Made by a program: the position numbers and the translations under genes. From positions 1 to 41,505 of the forward strand of contig NZ_WITC01000021.1 in assembly GCF_009601505.1 (NCBI RefSeq): DNA of 41,505 nucleotides, written 5' to 3'. Shown here one piece after another: positions 1 through 7,372 of the stretch. The notes beneath the pieces are model-generated. The model saw only the letters and a list, made by a program, of their open reading frames with translations, searched no databases and was not told the origin of the DNA. Origin of the DNA: Sinorhizobium terangae (GTDB taxonomy: Bacteria; Pseudomonadota; Alphaproteobacteria; Rhizobiales; Rhizobiaceae). Each line of letters opens with the position of its first letter. The stretch's first letter is position 1.

Positions 1-715
1 CTTCCGGCTTCGGAAGCGTCTCGCGGATCTCGTCGATTTTGCCGACAGCCGGGCCGACGCCGAGAATGTCCTTGGCGTCAGCAAGGGTGTCGTCGGTCAC
101 GACCCCGTCCTTCGTGAAACTCTCGAGTGCTTCGCGGAGCGCTTCATCGCTCAAGGCCGGATCGGTCGGAACAGCATCCGGGCCGTTCTCAGCCTCGAAC
201 TCGGCATAGGCCGTCGCATAGGCGGAAACGGCCGCCATGCGAGGATCCTTGGAGTTCAGATAGGCGTGATAGTTCCGGTTCAGCGAACTGAGATTTGCTG
301 TGTCGGAAGTGGTGGCCTCCAACTCGGTGACCGTCACTGTTTCCGTATCTACGGCCTCTGCGGCCTCCGGATCGGTCGTGCCAGGCTCGAGCTCCGGATC
401 GGTAACTTCCGGCTTCGGAAGCGTCTCGCGGATCTCGTCGATTTTGCCGACAGCGGGGCCGACACCGAGAATGTCCTTGGCGTCAGCAAGGGTGTCGTCG
501 GTCACGACGCCGTCCTTCGTAAAACTCTCGAGCGCTTCGCGGAGTGCTTCATCGCTCAAGGCCGGATCGGTCGGAACAGCGTCCGGGCCGTTCTCAGCCT
601 CGAACTCTGCATAGGCGATAGCATAGGCGGAAATGGCCGCCATGCGGGGGTCCTTGGAGTTCAAATAGGCACGATAGTTCCGGTTCAGCGAACTGAGCTT
701 TGCCGTGTCGGAAAC
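1..715. repeat. 405-bp tandem coding repeat
   Basis: The DNA beginning at position 1 recurs at position 406 with only scattered substitutions, and similarity continues to about 715. The period of 405 bp equals 135 codons, so the reading frame is preserved. The near identity of the two copies points to recent duplication or ongoing homogenisation. Further copies may lie left of the window. Confidence 0.9.
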
Positions 716-1090
716 GGTGTTCTCCGGCGTGGTTGTGGTCACCGTTTCCGTGGTCACGGCCTTGGCCGCCTTGACGGGCGAGCCGGTTTTCTTGTGTGTG
801 CCAACGGATTTTTGCTTCGACGTACCGTGATTACCGCTGCTTTTCTGGCTCGTCCCTGACGTTCCCGATTTGGACGTTCCCGATTTGCCGGAACTGGAAT
901 GCGAGCTGCCGTGGCCGCCACCACTTCCGCCCCCGTGGCCGCCGCCGTTGCCGCCTCCCCCGCCGTTCCCACCGCCATTGCCGCCCTTGGCAAAAGCAGC
1001 AGTCGGTGCGCCGAAAGTAACGGCTGCAACAGGAGCGACGGCAAGCGCCAGCGCTACGAAGCTTCGTCCGATTGTCTTGGAAATGGTCAT
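1..1090 (-). CDS. secreted Gly-rich protein with 135-residue tandem repeats (C-terminus off window)
   Basis: A continuous reading frame runs from ATG 1090 to the left edge, giving at least 363 residues with no stop. It begins with a signal peptide (basic start, alanine/valine core, likely cleavage after AFA near residue 30). A glycine-rich stretch with single N, H and S residues follows to about residue 65, then a Ser/Lys/Thr linker. From about residue 100 there are two copies of an acidic 135-residue unit with the motif SSLNRNYxAYLNSKDPRMAA; the second copy is cut by the window edge. ATG 1102 is in frame upstream, but GGAGAAG lies just ahead of ATG 1090, which favours 1090. It is divergent from the sensor kinase gene at 1373. 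I recognise no enzymatic domain; an exported, possibly surface or matrix, repeat protein is an inference. Confidence 0.75.
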   Translation of the reverse strand, partial: MTISKTIGRSFVALALAVAPVAAVTFGAPTAAFAKGGNGGGNGGGGGNGGGHGGGSGGGHGSSHSSSGKSGTSKSGTSGTSQKSSGNHGTSKQKSVGTHKKTGSPVKAAKAVTTETVTTTTPENTVSDTAKLSSLNRNYRAYLNSKDPRMAAISAYAIAYAEFEAENGPDAVPTDPALSDEALREALESFTKDGVVTDDTLADAKDILGVGPAVGKIDEIRETLPKPEVTDPELEPGTTDPEAAEAVDTETVTVTELEATTSDTANLSSLNRNYHAYLNSKDPRMAAVSAYATAYAEFEAENGPDAVPTDPALSDEALREALESFTKDGVVTDDTLADAKDILGVGPAVGKIDEIRETLPKPE

Positions 1091-1218
1091 GAACTTCTCC
1101 ATGTCTTTTGTTGTGCGGCCTGCCGCCGATGGCGCTGATCGAACCACATTCGAATTGGTGCAACGTTAACTTGCGCCGCTGGAGCATGCCACCGTCCCCG
1201 GACCATTGCTTCCGTGGA

Positions 1219-1232
1219 TCAGACTTAGGTCC
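1219..1232 (+). promoter_or_regulatory. near-palindromic motif shared with 4235-4248
   Basis: TCAGACTTAGGTCC lies in the divergent gap between the repeat-protein gene (start 1090) and the kinase gene (start 1373). A 12/14 match, TCAGACCTTGGTCC, lies on the minus strand at 4248-4235 upstream of the other Gly-rich gene. The core, AGACC-N2-GGTCC, is nearly symmetric, as expected for a dimeric regulator. The adjacent LuxR-type regulator is the obvious candidate binder, by inference only. Confidence 0.35.
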
Positions 1233-1248
1233 GATCAGCCCGCCATCA

Positions 1249-1265
1249 AAAGTCCGATGGACTTT
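1249..1265. promoter_or_regulatory. perfect 7-bp dyad in divergent promoter gap
   Basis: AAAGTCC-GAT-GGACTTT is a perfect inverted repeat with a 3-nt centre, in the 282-bp gap between two divergently transcribed genes. Its position suits an operator controlling one or both promoters. I could not assign -35/-10 boxes with confidence. Confidence 0.4.
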
Positions 1266-1372
1266 GACCGTGATCACGTGGCATTGACCGGTCGCCCGGA
1301 CGCATTACTTTTACCGGCGCGACTGCGACCGATGTCCGGCCATTTTGTTGAGCGCATAAATCCGAGATTCCC

Positions 1373-2773
1373 TTGCGTGCCAGTAACCTGATCAAACGAT
1401 GGAACGCACAGCCGCTGGCGAGGCAGTTCCTGCTGATCGGCGGCATTGTTGCAGCCTCCGCCATGCTCGTGGTCGGCGCTTTCGTCACCAGCCTCATCGA
1501 AGGCGCCGTCACCCGAAACTCGGCAGCGACGACTGCACTCTACGTCGACAGCGTGATTGCGCCGCTCTTGCCCGACATGCAGACGACCCAGGTTCTCGAT
1601 GACACGGTTGCGCGCGCGCTCAACGAGACGCTTGGGCAAGGAGCTCTCGGAAATCGGTTGCTGGCCTTTCGCCTGTGGCGCTCCGACGGCACCATTCTCT
1701 ACTCGAACGAAGAGAACATGGTCGGTCGGCGTTTCGAGCTCGGCGATGAGTTGAAAACGGCATTCAGCGGCGAGATGGTGGCTCAGTTCAAGCCGGCCGA
1801 GGACACCGCGGACGAAACGAACCAAGGCGCGAGCAAGCCGCTGCTCGAGATCTACAACCCTGTGCTTCAACCGTGGTCCGGGCAGGTCGTCGCCGTTTCG
1901 GAATTCCATGAAATCGCCCACGATTTCGAGCTCAGCCTCAGTCAGGCCCGTTTTCTGACCTGGCTCGCCGTCGCGGGTTTCACGCTTGCCTTCTTCATCA
2001 TGCTCTCGGCGATCGTCATGCGCGGCAGCAGAACCATCGAGAAGCAGCGTCACGCCCTTCGCCAGCGTGTAGACGAGCTTTCGGCCCTGCTCTCGCAGAA
2101 CGAGGCCCTGCGTGGGCGCCTGCAGCAAGCTTCGCAACGCGCAACGGCGTTGAACGAGAACATGCTGCGGCGGATAGGTGCTGATTTGCACGACGGCCCG
2201 GCGCAGCTCGTCGCCTTCGCCTCGTTGCGGCTGGACAGCACCAAATTGGTCAGCGCCTCGACTTCGGCGACGGTGCGTGAACAGGAAATCACGGCCATCA
2301 AGGCAAGCCTCGACGAGGCGATGCAGGAGATCAGGACGATATGCAGCGGACTGGTCCTGCCGCAGATCGAGACGGCCAGCCTGCCAGAACTCCTGGGGCG
2401 CGTCGTCCGCGCTCATGAAGAACGAACCGGATCGACTGTCGAGCTGTCGCTGTCCGATCCGCCCGAGCGCCTTTCCCCGTCCGCAAAGATATGCATATAC
2501 CGCTTCGTGCAGGAGACGCTCAACAATGCTTACCGCCACGGCGGCGGTGTCGGGCAACGCGTGGTGCAGAGCACGGAAGGCGACAGGATCTGGATCGCGG
2601 TTGCCGACGGCGGAGCCGGTTTTGATCCCAATGACATTCGGCCGACAAGCCTCGGTCTTGCCGGGTTGAGGGAACGGATAGAGAGTCTGGGTGGCACATT
2701 TGAGATCGACGGCGCCGGCCCCGGCACGATTATTAGGATGTCACTCGGCATCGAGGAGATTGGACAGCCATGA
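1373..2773 (+). CDS. NarX/DegS-type sensor histidine kinase
   Basis: Inner-membrane sensor kinase that should phosphorylate the response regulator encoded next. A hydrophobic segment at about residues 20-45, a periplasmic region to about 185 and a second membrane segment at about 190-215 precede a coiled linker. The HisKA_3 box contains [13 protein letters not shown] with the phospho-acceptor His at residue 273. The ATP-binding domain has the N box [13 protein letters not shown], the G1 box [10 protein letters not shown] and [15 protein letters not shown] near the C-terminus. The frame opens with TTG 1373, since a stop lies just upstream; the next in-frame ATG (about 1463) would cut into the first membrane segment. 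The stop overlaps the next start (ATGA), indicating translational coupling. The stimulus is unknown. Confidence 0.88.
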   Translation: MRASNLIKRWNAQPLARQFLLIGGIVAASAMLVVGAFVTSLIEGAVTRNSAATTALYVDSVIAPLLPDMQTTQVLDDTVARALNETLGQGALGNRLLAFRLWRSDGTILYSNEENMVGRRFELGDELKTAFSGEMVAQFKPAEDTADETNQGASKPLLEIYNPVLQPWSGQVVAVSEFHEIAHDFELSLSQARFLTWLAVAGFTLAFFIMLSAIVMRGSRTIEKQRHALRQRVDELSALLSQNEALRGRLQQASQRATALNENMLRRIGADLHDGPAQLVAFASLRLDSTKLVSASTSATVREQEITAIKASLDEAMQEIRTICSGLVLPQIETASLPELLGRVVRAHEERTGSTVELSLSDPPERLSPSAKICIYRFVQETLNNAYRHGGGVGQRVVQSTEGDRIWIAVADGGAGFDPNDIRPTSLGLAGLRERIESLGGTFEIDGAGPGTIIRMSLGIEEIGQP

Positions 2774-3420
2774 TTGCAGCGATACGCGTGGCAGTAATCG
2801 ACGATCACCCTCTGTTCAGAGAGGGCGTGACGCGAAGTCTTTCGGAGATCGACGGGTTTGAGATCGTTGCAGAGGGAAGCTCGCGCGACGACGCGCTGAG
2901 AATCGCCCAGAACCTCTCTCCCGACGTCATGCTGCTGGATATCTCCATGCCGGGAGGCGGACTGAACGCGATTCCGCTCATCCTTGAATTGGTACCGCTG
3001 CAGAAGATCGTGATGCTCACCGTGTCCGAGGCCGGTGACGACGTCACGGCGGCTCTCAATGGCGGCGCCAAGGGTTATGTCCTGAAGGGGATCGGATCGA
3101 GGGCGCTGGCGGACGTCATAAAGACGGTGGCCTCAGGCGAGAGCTATGTCGCTCCGACGCTCTCTGCCAAGCTGCTCTCGAATCCTTCGGCGGCCACTGT
3201 GAGCAAATCCGACCTCATCGCGGAACTGACCGCGCGGGAGCACGAGGTTCTGCGCCTCGTGGCCTCCGGCATGAGCAACAAGCAGGTCGCAAGAAAGCTC
3301 GATCTCCAGGAGAAGACCGTCAAGCACCACATGACACAGATCATGACGAAACTTGGCGCCGCCAACCGGACAGAAGCGGCGATGGTGCTGCGCGACGCTA
3401 TCGACGGTCGCTCCGGCTAA
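2770..3420 (+). CDS. NarL/FixJ-family response regulator (LuxR-type HTH)
   Basis: This 216-residue two-domain regulator is the partner of the upstream kinase, with a 4-bp start/stop overlap. The receiver domain (about 5-120) has the acidic pair D11/D12, phospho-acceptor D57 in [10 protein letters not shown] and a lysine in GYVLKG. The C-terminal LuxR helix-turn-helix contains [22 protein letters not shown] and [13 protein letters not shown]. It ends at a hairpin that separates it from the convergent Gly/Asn-rich gene. Targets are unproven; the two flanking secreted-protein genes are plausible because their upstream regions share a near-palindromic motif. Confidence 0.9.
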   Translation: MIAAIRVAVIDDHPLFREGVTRSLSEIDGFEIVAEGSSRDDALRIAQNLSPDVMLLDISMPGGGLNAIPLILELVPLQKIVMLTVSEAGDDVTAALNGGAKGYVLKGIGSRALADVIKTVASGESYVAPTLSAKLLSNPSAATVSKSDLIAELTAREHEVLRLVASGMSNKQVARKLDLQEKTVKHHMTQIMTKLGAANRTEAAMVLRDAIDGRSG

Positions 3421-3426
3421 GCCGAA

Positions 3427-3449
3427 GCTCCGGTTCCAAGAACCGGAGC
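3427..3449. terminator. bidirectional hairpin between convergent genes
   Basis: GCTCCGGTT (3427-3435) pairs perfectly with AACCGGAGC (3441-3449) around a 5-nt loop. It sits 6 bp after the response-regulator stop and 26 bp beyond the stop of the convergent gene. A strong T-run is lacking, so termination is inferred from stem strength and position. Confidence 0.65.
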
Positions 3450-3474
3450 GCGCCGCTTTCTCGACGAAAGCGCT

Positions 3475-3975
3475 CTAATCAACGAAGGCTTGAAGCCGCT
3501 TTTCATCTGCAGAGGTTGCTCGCCGGTTGACGATCGTACGCCCGCGTGAGTCCTTCATGATGTAACGGCCGCCCCTGATCTCCTCGCTTATTCCGTCGGA
3601 ATGGCGAACACTCAACCCCGAGCCGTTGTCTCGAACAGTCGTGCTCTTTCCGCTCGGCCCGGTCGAAGCGTTGGTCGACCGGCTATTGCCCGAGCCGCCG
3701 CCCTTTCCGTTGCCACCGCCGTTCCCGTTGCCACCGCCGTTTCCATTTCCGCCGCCGTTGCCGTTGCCACCGCCGTTGCCATTTCCGCCGCCGTTGCCAT
3801 TTCCGCCGCTGTTGCCGTTTCCATTTCCTCCTCCGTTGCCATTCTTGGCCAAGGCGGATTGGGAAGCGATATCAAGCGTTGATCCGGACACCGTGACCTT
3901 GTACGGGAGGGCCGCGATAGCGAAGCCGATCGACGCGGTACACAACACGGTGATGAACTTTCGACGCTCCATCAT
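3475..3975 (-). CDS. secreted Gly/Asn-rich repeat protein
   Basis: This 166-residue protein starts MMERRKFITVL, a basic start followed by a hydrophobic export signal (about 10-25). A GNGGGNGN-type low-complexity block covers about residues 45-90, then a Ser/Thr-rich linker. The C-terminal part is conserved-looking and charged and includes VRHSDGISEEIRGG and KDSRGRTIVNRRAT, which suggests a compact folded domain. The ribosome site GAAGGG lies 6 nt before ATG 3975. It shares signal-peptide style and a Gly/Asn block with the product of the gene ending at 1090, so both flanks of the two-component system carry similar secreted proteins. Function is unknown. Confidence 0.75.
   Translation of the reverse strand: MMERRKFITVLCTASIGFAIAALPYKVTVSGSTLDIASQSALAKNGNGGGNGNGNSGGNGNGGGNGNGGGNGNGGGNGNGGGNGNGGGNGKGGGSGNSRSTNASTGPSGKSTTVRDNGSGLSVRHSDGISEEIRGGRYIMKDSRGRTIVNRRATSADEKRLQAFVD
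3700..3845. repeat. short-period coding repeats (Asn-Gly codons)
   Basis: Tandem 9- and 18-bp variants of CCGCCGTTGCCATTTCC encode the (NGGGNG)n block of the minus-strand gene. Such short repeats can change in number by slippage, so length variation between strains is likely in multiples of three bases. Confidence 0.8.
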
Positions 3976-4457
3976 TTCAGCCCTTCAGTAACTTCCATCG
4001 GTGCCTCGCCCAACCGACCATACATAGCTGGGAAATGTTCGCGGGAACCATCCCGTCTCAAGGCGGTTCGCGGCCTCCGTCGACGCAACAAGCCCCGAGC
4101 GAAAGAGGCCCGGAGCGGAAGCACCCTAAAATCATTGCGCACGCTTCGGTCCCGCCGTCAACTCTGGGCGCCAAGAACCCCGGCCGCCCCGGACTTTTAA
4201 CTGTGTCCGCTCAGACATTCGTCCGGTCGGGTTAGGACCAAGGTCTGAGGCGATAGGGTCCGCGTGCGAAGGCGGATACATTCGCGATGCTTTGAGAACA
4301 GAAAGCGAACGGGGGTCTTGCCCGCATCTCTCATCCTTGCCTGCGACGCGTTACCGATCCGGAGACGGCCGCCGATCCCGCGACACGAGAAAGACGCGAA
4401 GGATGTGGTGGATGACCACGAAAGGGACCTCGAAGCCCAGCGAGAAAGCGACAAGGC
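3976..4457. other. intergenic region, no gene seen
   Basis: About 480 bp between the Gly/Asn-rich gene and the end of the LysR gene. Short frames on both strands look random and have no convincing start or family match. It holds the motif at 4235-4248 and presumably the promoter of the gene at 3975. Confidence 0.5.
4235..4248 (-). promoter_or_regulatory. second copy of near-palindromic motif
   Basis: The minus strand reads TCAGACCTTGGTCC, matching TCAGACTTAGGTCC at 1219-1232 at 12 of 14 positions. It lies 260 bp upstream of the Gly/Asn-rich gene start. The pairing of two similar sites with two similar genes is what makes it notable. Confidence 0.35.
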
Positions 4458-5432
4458 TCAATCACTGTCCGGTTCCTCGCCGTGGGCATCCCGCAACTGG
4501 GACACCAGTTCCGAAGACATCTGCATAAACGCATCGATCGAAGGCAACGCCCGTCGCTCCTTGAGGCAGGCCGCAAACGAGCGCGTGCACGGGCTGTATC
4601 GTGCGATCGACAAGGTGCGGAGCCTCTGGTCTCGCGAGAACTCGAAATTCGAGATGATGCCGAGGCCCAATCCAGCCGCCGTCGCCTCGAGCACGGAGTC
4701 GCGCGGCAATTCCATGACGACGTTCGGGCGGATGCTGTTTGCGGCGAGGACCTCCTCGAGCGCACGCCGCGTCATCGAACCTTTCTCGCGCATGATGAGC
4801 CGCTGACCATCGAGTTCCTCGATGTTGACCTGACTACGATGCGCCCAAGGGTGTGAGACGGGAACGGCGATGACAACTTCGTGCTTGCCGAGACAGACGA
4901 GATCCAGACGCGGATCGCTGTAGTCGCTGCCGATGATGCCGACATCGACTTCGTAATTCAGCAGCTTCTGGTATATGGAGTCGGAGTTGGCGCTCTCCAC
5001 AGTCACATGCATGAGCGGATAGCGGTCGATGTATTTGGACAACTGCTTCATCACGAAGAAGGGGCCGACCGTACCGATGTGAAGTCGACCAGCGAACTGG
5101 TTGCCGACGGTATTCAGCAGCGAATGCGCCCGCTCTTCCAGGGAAAATATCTGCCTGGCGACCGTGAGCAGCGCCTCGCCTGCATCGGTCAGAGTGAGGT
5201 CGTTCGGCCCGCGCACGAAGAGCTGAAGATTATAGGTCTCCTCCAGTGCCTTCACCTGGGTCGTGACGGTCGGCTGGCCTATGCAAAGCAGTTCGGCCGC
5301 CTTGGTGAAGCTCAGCTCGCGCGCAACCGCGTAAAACGAGCGCAGCTGGTTAAAGTTGACGTAGTTTATTCTGTTTCTTGTAATCGTTTCGCCTGCCGGC
5401 ACAATCTCCCCCCATGCCAACCATCCCTTCAA
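4458..5432 (-). CDS. LysR-family transcriptional regulator
   Basis: The protein has an N-terminal winged HTH (FNQLRSFYAVARELSFTKAAE, then PTVTTQVKALEE) followed by a LysR substrate-binding domain of about 200 residues (LHIGTVGPFF, DVGIIGSDYSDPRLDL, GLGLGIISNFEFSRD). It lies at the 3' end of the minus-strand catabolic cluster and in the same direction, unlike the usual divergent LysR layout, so it may be co-transcribed with its targets. The longest frame begins at TTG 5432 inside the upstream hydrolase gene and overlaps it by about 80 bp. GTG 5402 is an alternative, so the exact start is uncertain. The effector is probably a substrate or intermediate of the cluster, by inference. Confidence 0.85.
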   Translation of the reverse strand: MKGWLAWGEIVPAGETITRNRINYVNFNQLRSFYAVARELSFTKAAELLCIGQPTVTTQVKALEETYNLQLFVRGPNDLTLTDAGEALLTVARQIFSLEERAHSLLNTVGNQFAGRLHIGTVGPFFVMKQLSKYIDRYPLMHVTVESANSDSIYQKLLNYEVDVGIIGSDYSDPRLDLVCLGKHEVVIAVPVSHPWAHRSQVNIEELDGQRLIMREKGSMTRRALEEVLAANSIRPNVVMELPRDSVLEATAAGLGLGIISNFEFSRDQRLRTLSIARYSPCTRSFAACLKERRALPSIDAFMQMSSELVSQLRDAHGEEPDSD

Positions 5433-6240
5433 TCACTCGAGCTATAGCCGAGTTCGCGGAAAGAAGATCCATTAGAATTGTGTAATGATTCAGTCCAGTG
5501 AGGTCGAACAGGGCTGCATCGTGTCCCGCAGCATTCAGCTCGCCGGTGAAGAGCGCCGCCTGCCGGAGAAAACCGAGGGTTTCGTCCGCACCGACGAAAA
5601 CACGATACTGGCCCGTCGGCAGTTCATGGCCTATCGGACTGAGCCTTGCGGCCCTACGGATTGTCAGTTTGAGCGCCTTGTTGAGACTGGTGCCGACCAG
5701 CGGTCGTACGTCGAAGATGCCGCTGATCGGCACCATGCCCGCGAAGGGAACGGACGCGACGACGGGATCCGCCGAGGCATGCATGCCTGCCCAGATCGAA
5801 AGGTGCCCGCCGGCCGAATGTCCGGTGGTCAGAAACGACGACGGCGGCGATCCGGTCTGTCGAGTGAGCGCCGCGAAAATCGCCGGCAGACACGATCTCG
5901 CAGTGCCGGCGATCGCTTCGAGCGGCATTTCGGGCGCGAGCGGGTAGTTCGGCAATGCGACCGAAAAACCTCGCGCCAGGAGCGACCTTGCGACAAAACT
6001 AAAGCGCTGCTTATCCAGGCTCTGCCAATAGCCGCCATGGAAGAATACCGCCAGGGGCGCATGGTTTTCGCCAGGAAAGAGGTCGAAGGTCATGCGCGGA
6101 TGACGCCCATAGGGCAGATCGAACAGGCAGAATGCGTCTCTCCGCATCCGCTCGCTCTCTTTATCGTAGAGCGCATAGACATCGCTGCGCTCCGGATGGC
6201 GATCGCGAAAAATGTAATCGGGTTCGTCCAGCCGTGCCAC
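5350..6240 (-). CDS. alpha/beta hydrolase, arylformamidase (KynB)-like
   Basis: This 296-residue alpha/beta hydrolase has the oxyanion-hole motif HGGYWQ (about residue 89) and nucleophile elbow GHSAGGH. A likely acid lies in VGADETLG and the catalytic His in GLNHYTIL. HGGYW is typical of kynurenine-formamidase-like hydrolases. In this cluster it may hydrolyse a formyl ester, formamide or thioester; S-formylglutathione hydrolysis after the neighbouring dehydrogenase is attractive but speculative. Only 10 bp separate it from the dehydrogenase gene, and its 3' end overlaps the LysR frame. Confidence 0.8.
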   Translation of the reverse strand: MARLDEPDYIFRDRHPERSDVYALYDKESERMRRDAFCLFDLPYGRHPRMTFDLFPGENHAPLAVFFHGGYWQSLDKQRFSFVARSLLARGFSVALPNYPLAPEMPLEAIAGTARSCLPAIFAALTRQTGSPPSSFLTTGHSAGGHLSIWAGMHASADPVVASVPFAGMVPISGIFDVRPLVGTSLNKALKLTIRRAARLSPIGHELPTGQYRVFVGADETLGFLRQAALFTGELNAAGHDAALFDLTGLNHYTILMDLLSANSAIARVIEGMVGMGGDCAGRRNDYKKQNKLRQL

Positions 6241-6250
6241 GCCAGCCGTC

Positions 6251-7360
6251 CTACTCGAACATCACGACGCTTCGCACCGAGACGCCGTTTCGCATGAGTT
6301 CGAAGCCTTCATTGACCTGCCTGAGGGCCAAGCGGTGGGTAATCTGCCTGTCGATGTCGATTTCGCCTTGCATGAAGCGATCGATCAGCGCGGGCAGTTC
6401 GCTTCGTCCCTTTATCCCGCCGAAATAGCTGCCGAGGATAGACTTTCCGTAACGCACCTGCACGGGGGGAAACGACAATTCGGCACCCGCCGGCTCTACA
6501 CCGAGCAGCACGCTGGTCCCCCAGGCCGGCTTGCAGCAATCCAGAGACTGCCGCATGACCTTAAGCAAGCCGGTGCATTCGAAGGCGACATCGACACCAC
6601 CTCCTGTCAGGTCCCGGATCGCGGCTACCGGATCGGCTACCTCCTCACCGGGGACGATTAAGTCGGTCATCCCGTAGATCTTTGCGAGTTCGGTCTTGTT
6701 GCGGCTGATATCGATGCCGATGATGCGAGAGGCACCCGCGATTCTTGCGCCCTGTATGATGTTCACGCCGATGCCGCCGAGTCCGAACACTGCGACAGCG
6801 TCCCCTTCGCGCACATGCGCGAGCGCGGCACCGACGCCCGTCGTCACGCCACAGCCGAACAGACAGACTTTGTCGAGCGGCGCATCCTTTCGTATGTTTG
6901 CCAGCGCAATTTCCGGCACGACCGTATAGCGCGAAAGCGTAGACGTCCCCATGAAGTGATGGATCGGTTCCTGTCCACGCCGAAAGCGAGGCGACCCGTT
7001 CGGCAGGACGCCGCGATCCCGCGTTGGCTTGATGGTCCAGCAAAGATTGGTCCGCTTCGAACGGCACATGCTGCATTCGCCGCATTCGGGGCCGTAGAGC
7101 GGGATAACGTGATCGCCGGGCACCAGGCTCGTCACGCCGTTGCCGACTTCCACCACACGGCCTGCACCTTCATGGCCCGGTATCAGCGGATAGACACTGC
7201 TCGCATTGATACCCTCAAGGGCAGTCAGGTCGGTGTGACAGAGCCCGCTTGCCACGATCTCGACGAGCACCTCTCCCGTTTGAGGGCCATCGACGGTCAC
7301 CGTATCGACTTCGAGCGGCTCATTGGGCGCCACGCAGATCGCCGCTTGCGAATTGATCAT
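6251..7360 (-). CDS. zinc-dependent alcohol dehydrogenase, class III (formaldehyde-type)-like
   Basis: This 369-residue medium-chain dehydrogenase has the catalytic zinc ligands in GLCHTD and GHEGAG and the structural zinc cysteines in ECGECSMCRSKRTNLC. FMGTSTLSRYTVV, FGCGVTTGVGAAL and the Rossmann motif GLGGIG resemble class III enzymes, which oxidise S-hydroxymethylglutathione formed from formaldehyde with NAD. An enzyme acting on a sugar-derived alcohol is also possible. It lies in a tight cluster 12 bp after the ferredoxin-reductase gene. If the oxygenase in this cluster demethylates its substrate, formaldehyde removal is the natural role. Confidence 0.85.
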   Translation of the reverse strand: MINSQAAICVAPNEPLEVDTVTVDGPQTGEVLVEIVASGLCHTDLTALEGINASSVYPLIPGHEGAGRVVEVGNGVTSLVPGDHVIPLYGPECGECSMCRSKRTNLCWTIKPTRDRGVLPNGSPRFRRGQEPIHHFMGTSTLSRYTVVPEIALANIRKDAPLDKVCLFGCGVTTGVGAALAHVREGDAVAVFGLGGIGVNIIQGARIAGASRIIGIDISRNKTELAKIYGMTDLIVPGEEVADPVAAIRDLTGGGVDVAFECTGLLKVMRQSLDCCKPAWGTSVLLGVEPAGAELSFPPVQVRYGKSILGSYFGGIKGRSELPALIDRFMQGEIDIDRQITHRLALRQVNEGFELMRNGVSVRSVVMFE

Positions 7361-7372
7361 GTTCCATTCACC

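Noticed and set aside
1274..2557. 427-codon minus-strand frame opposite the histidine kinase gene
   Set aside because: The plus strand encodes a kinase with all expected motifs; the antisense frame has no family features.
3700..3845. Possible CRISPR-like repeat array
   Set aside because: The short repeats have no spacers and are in-frame Asn/Gly codons of a secreted protein.
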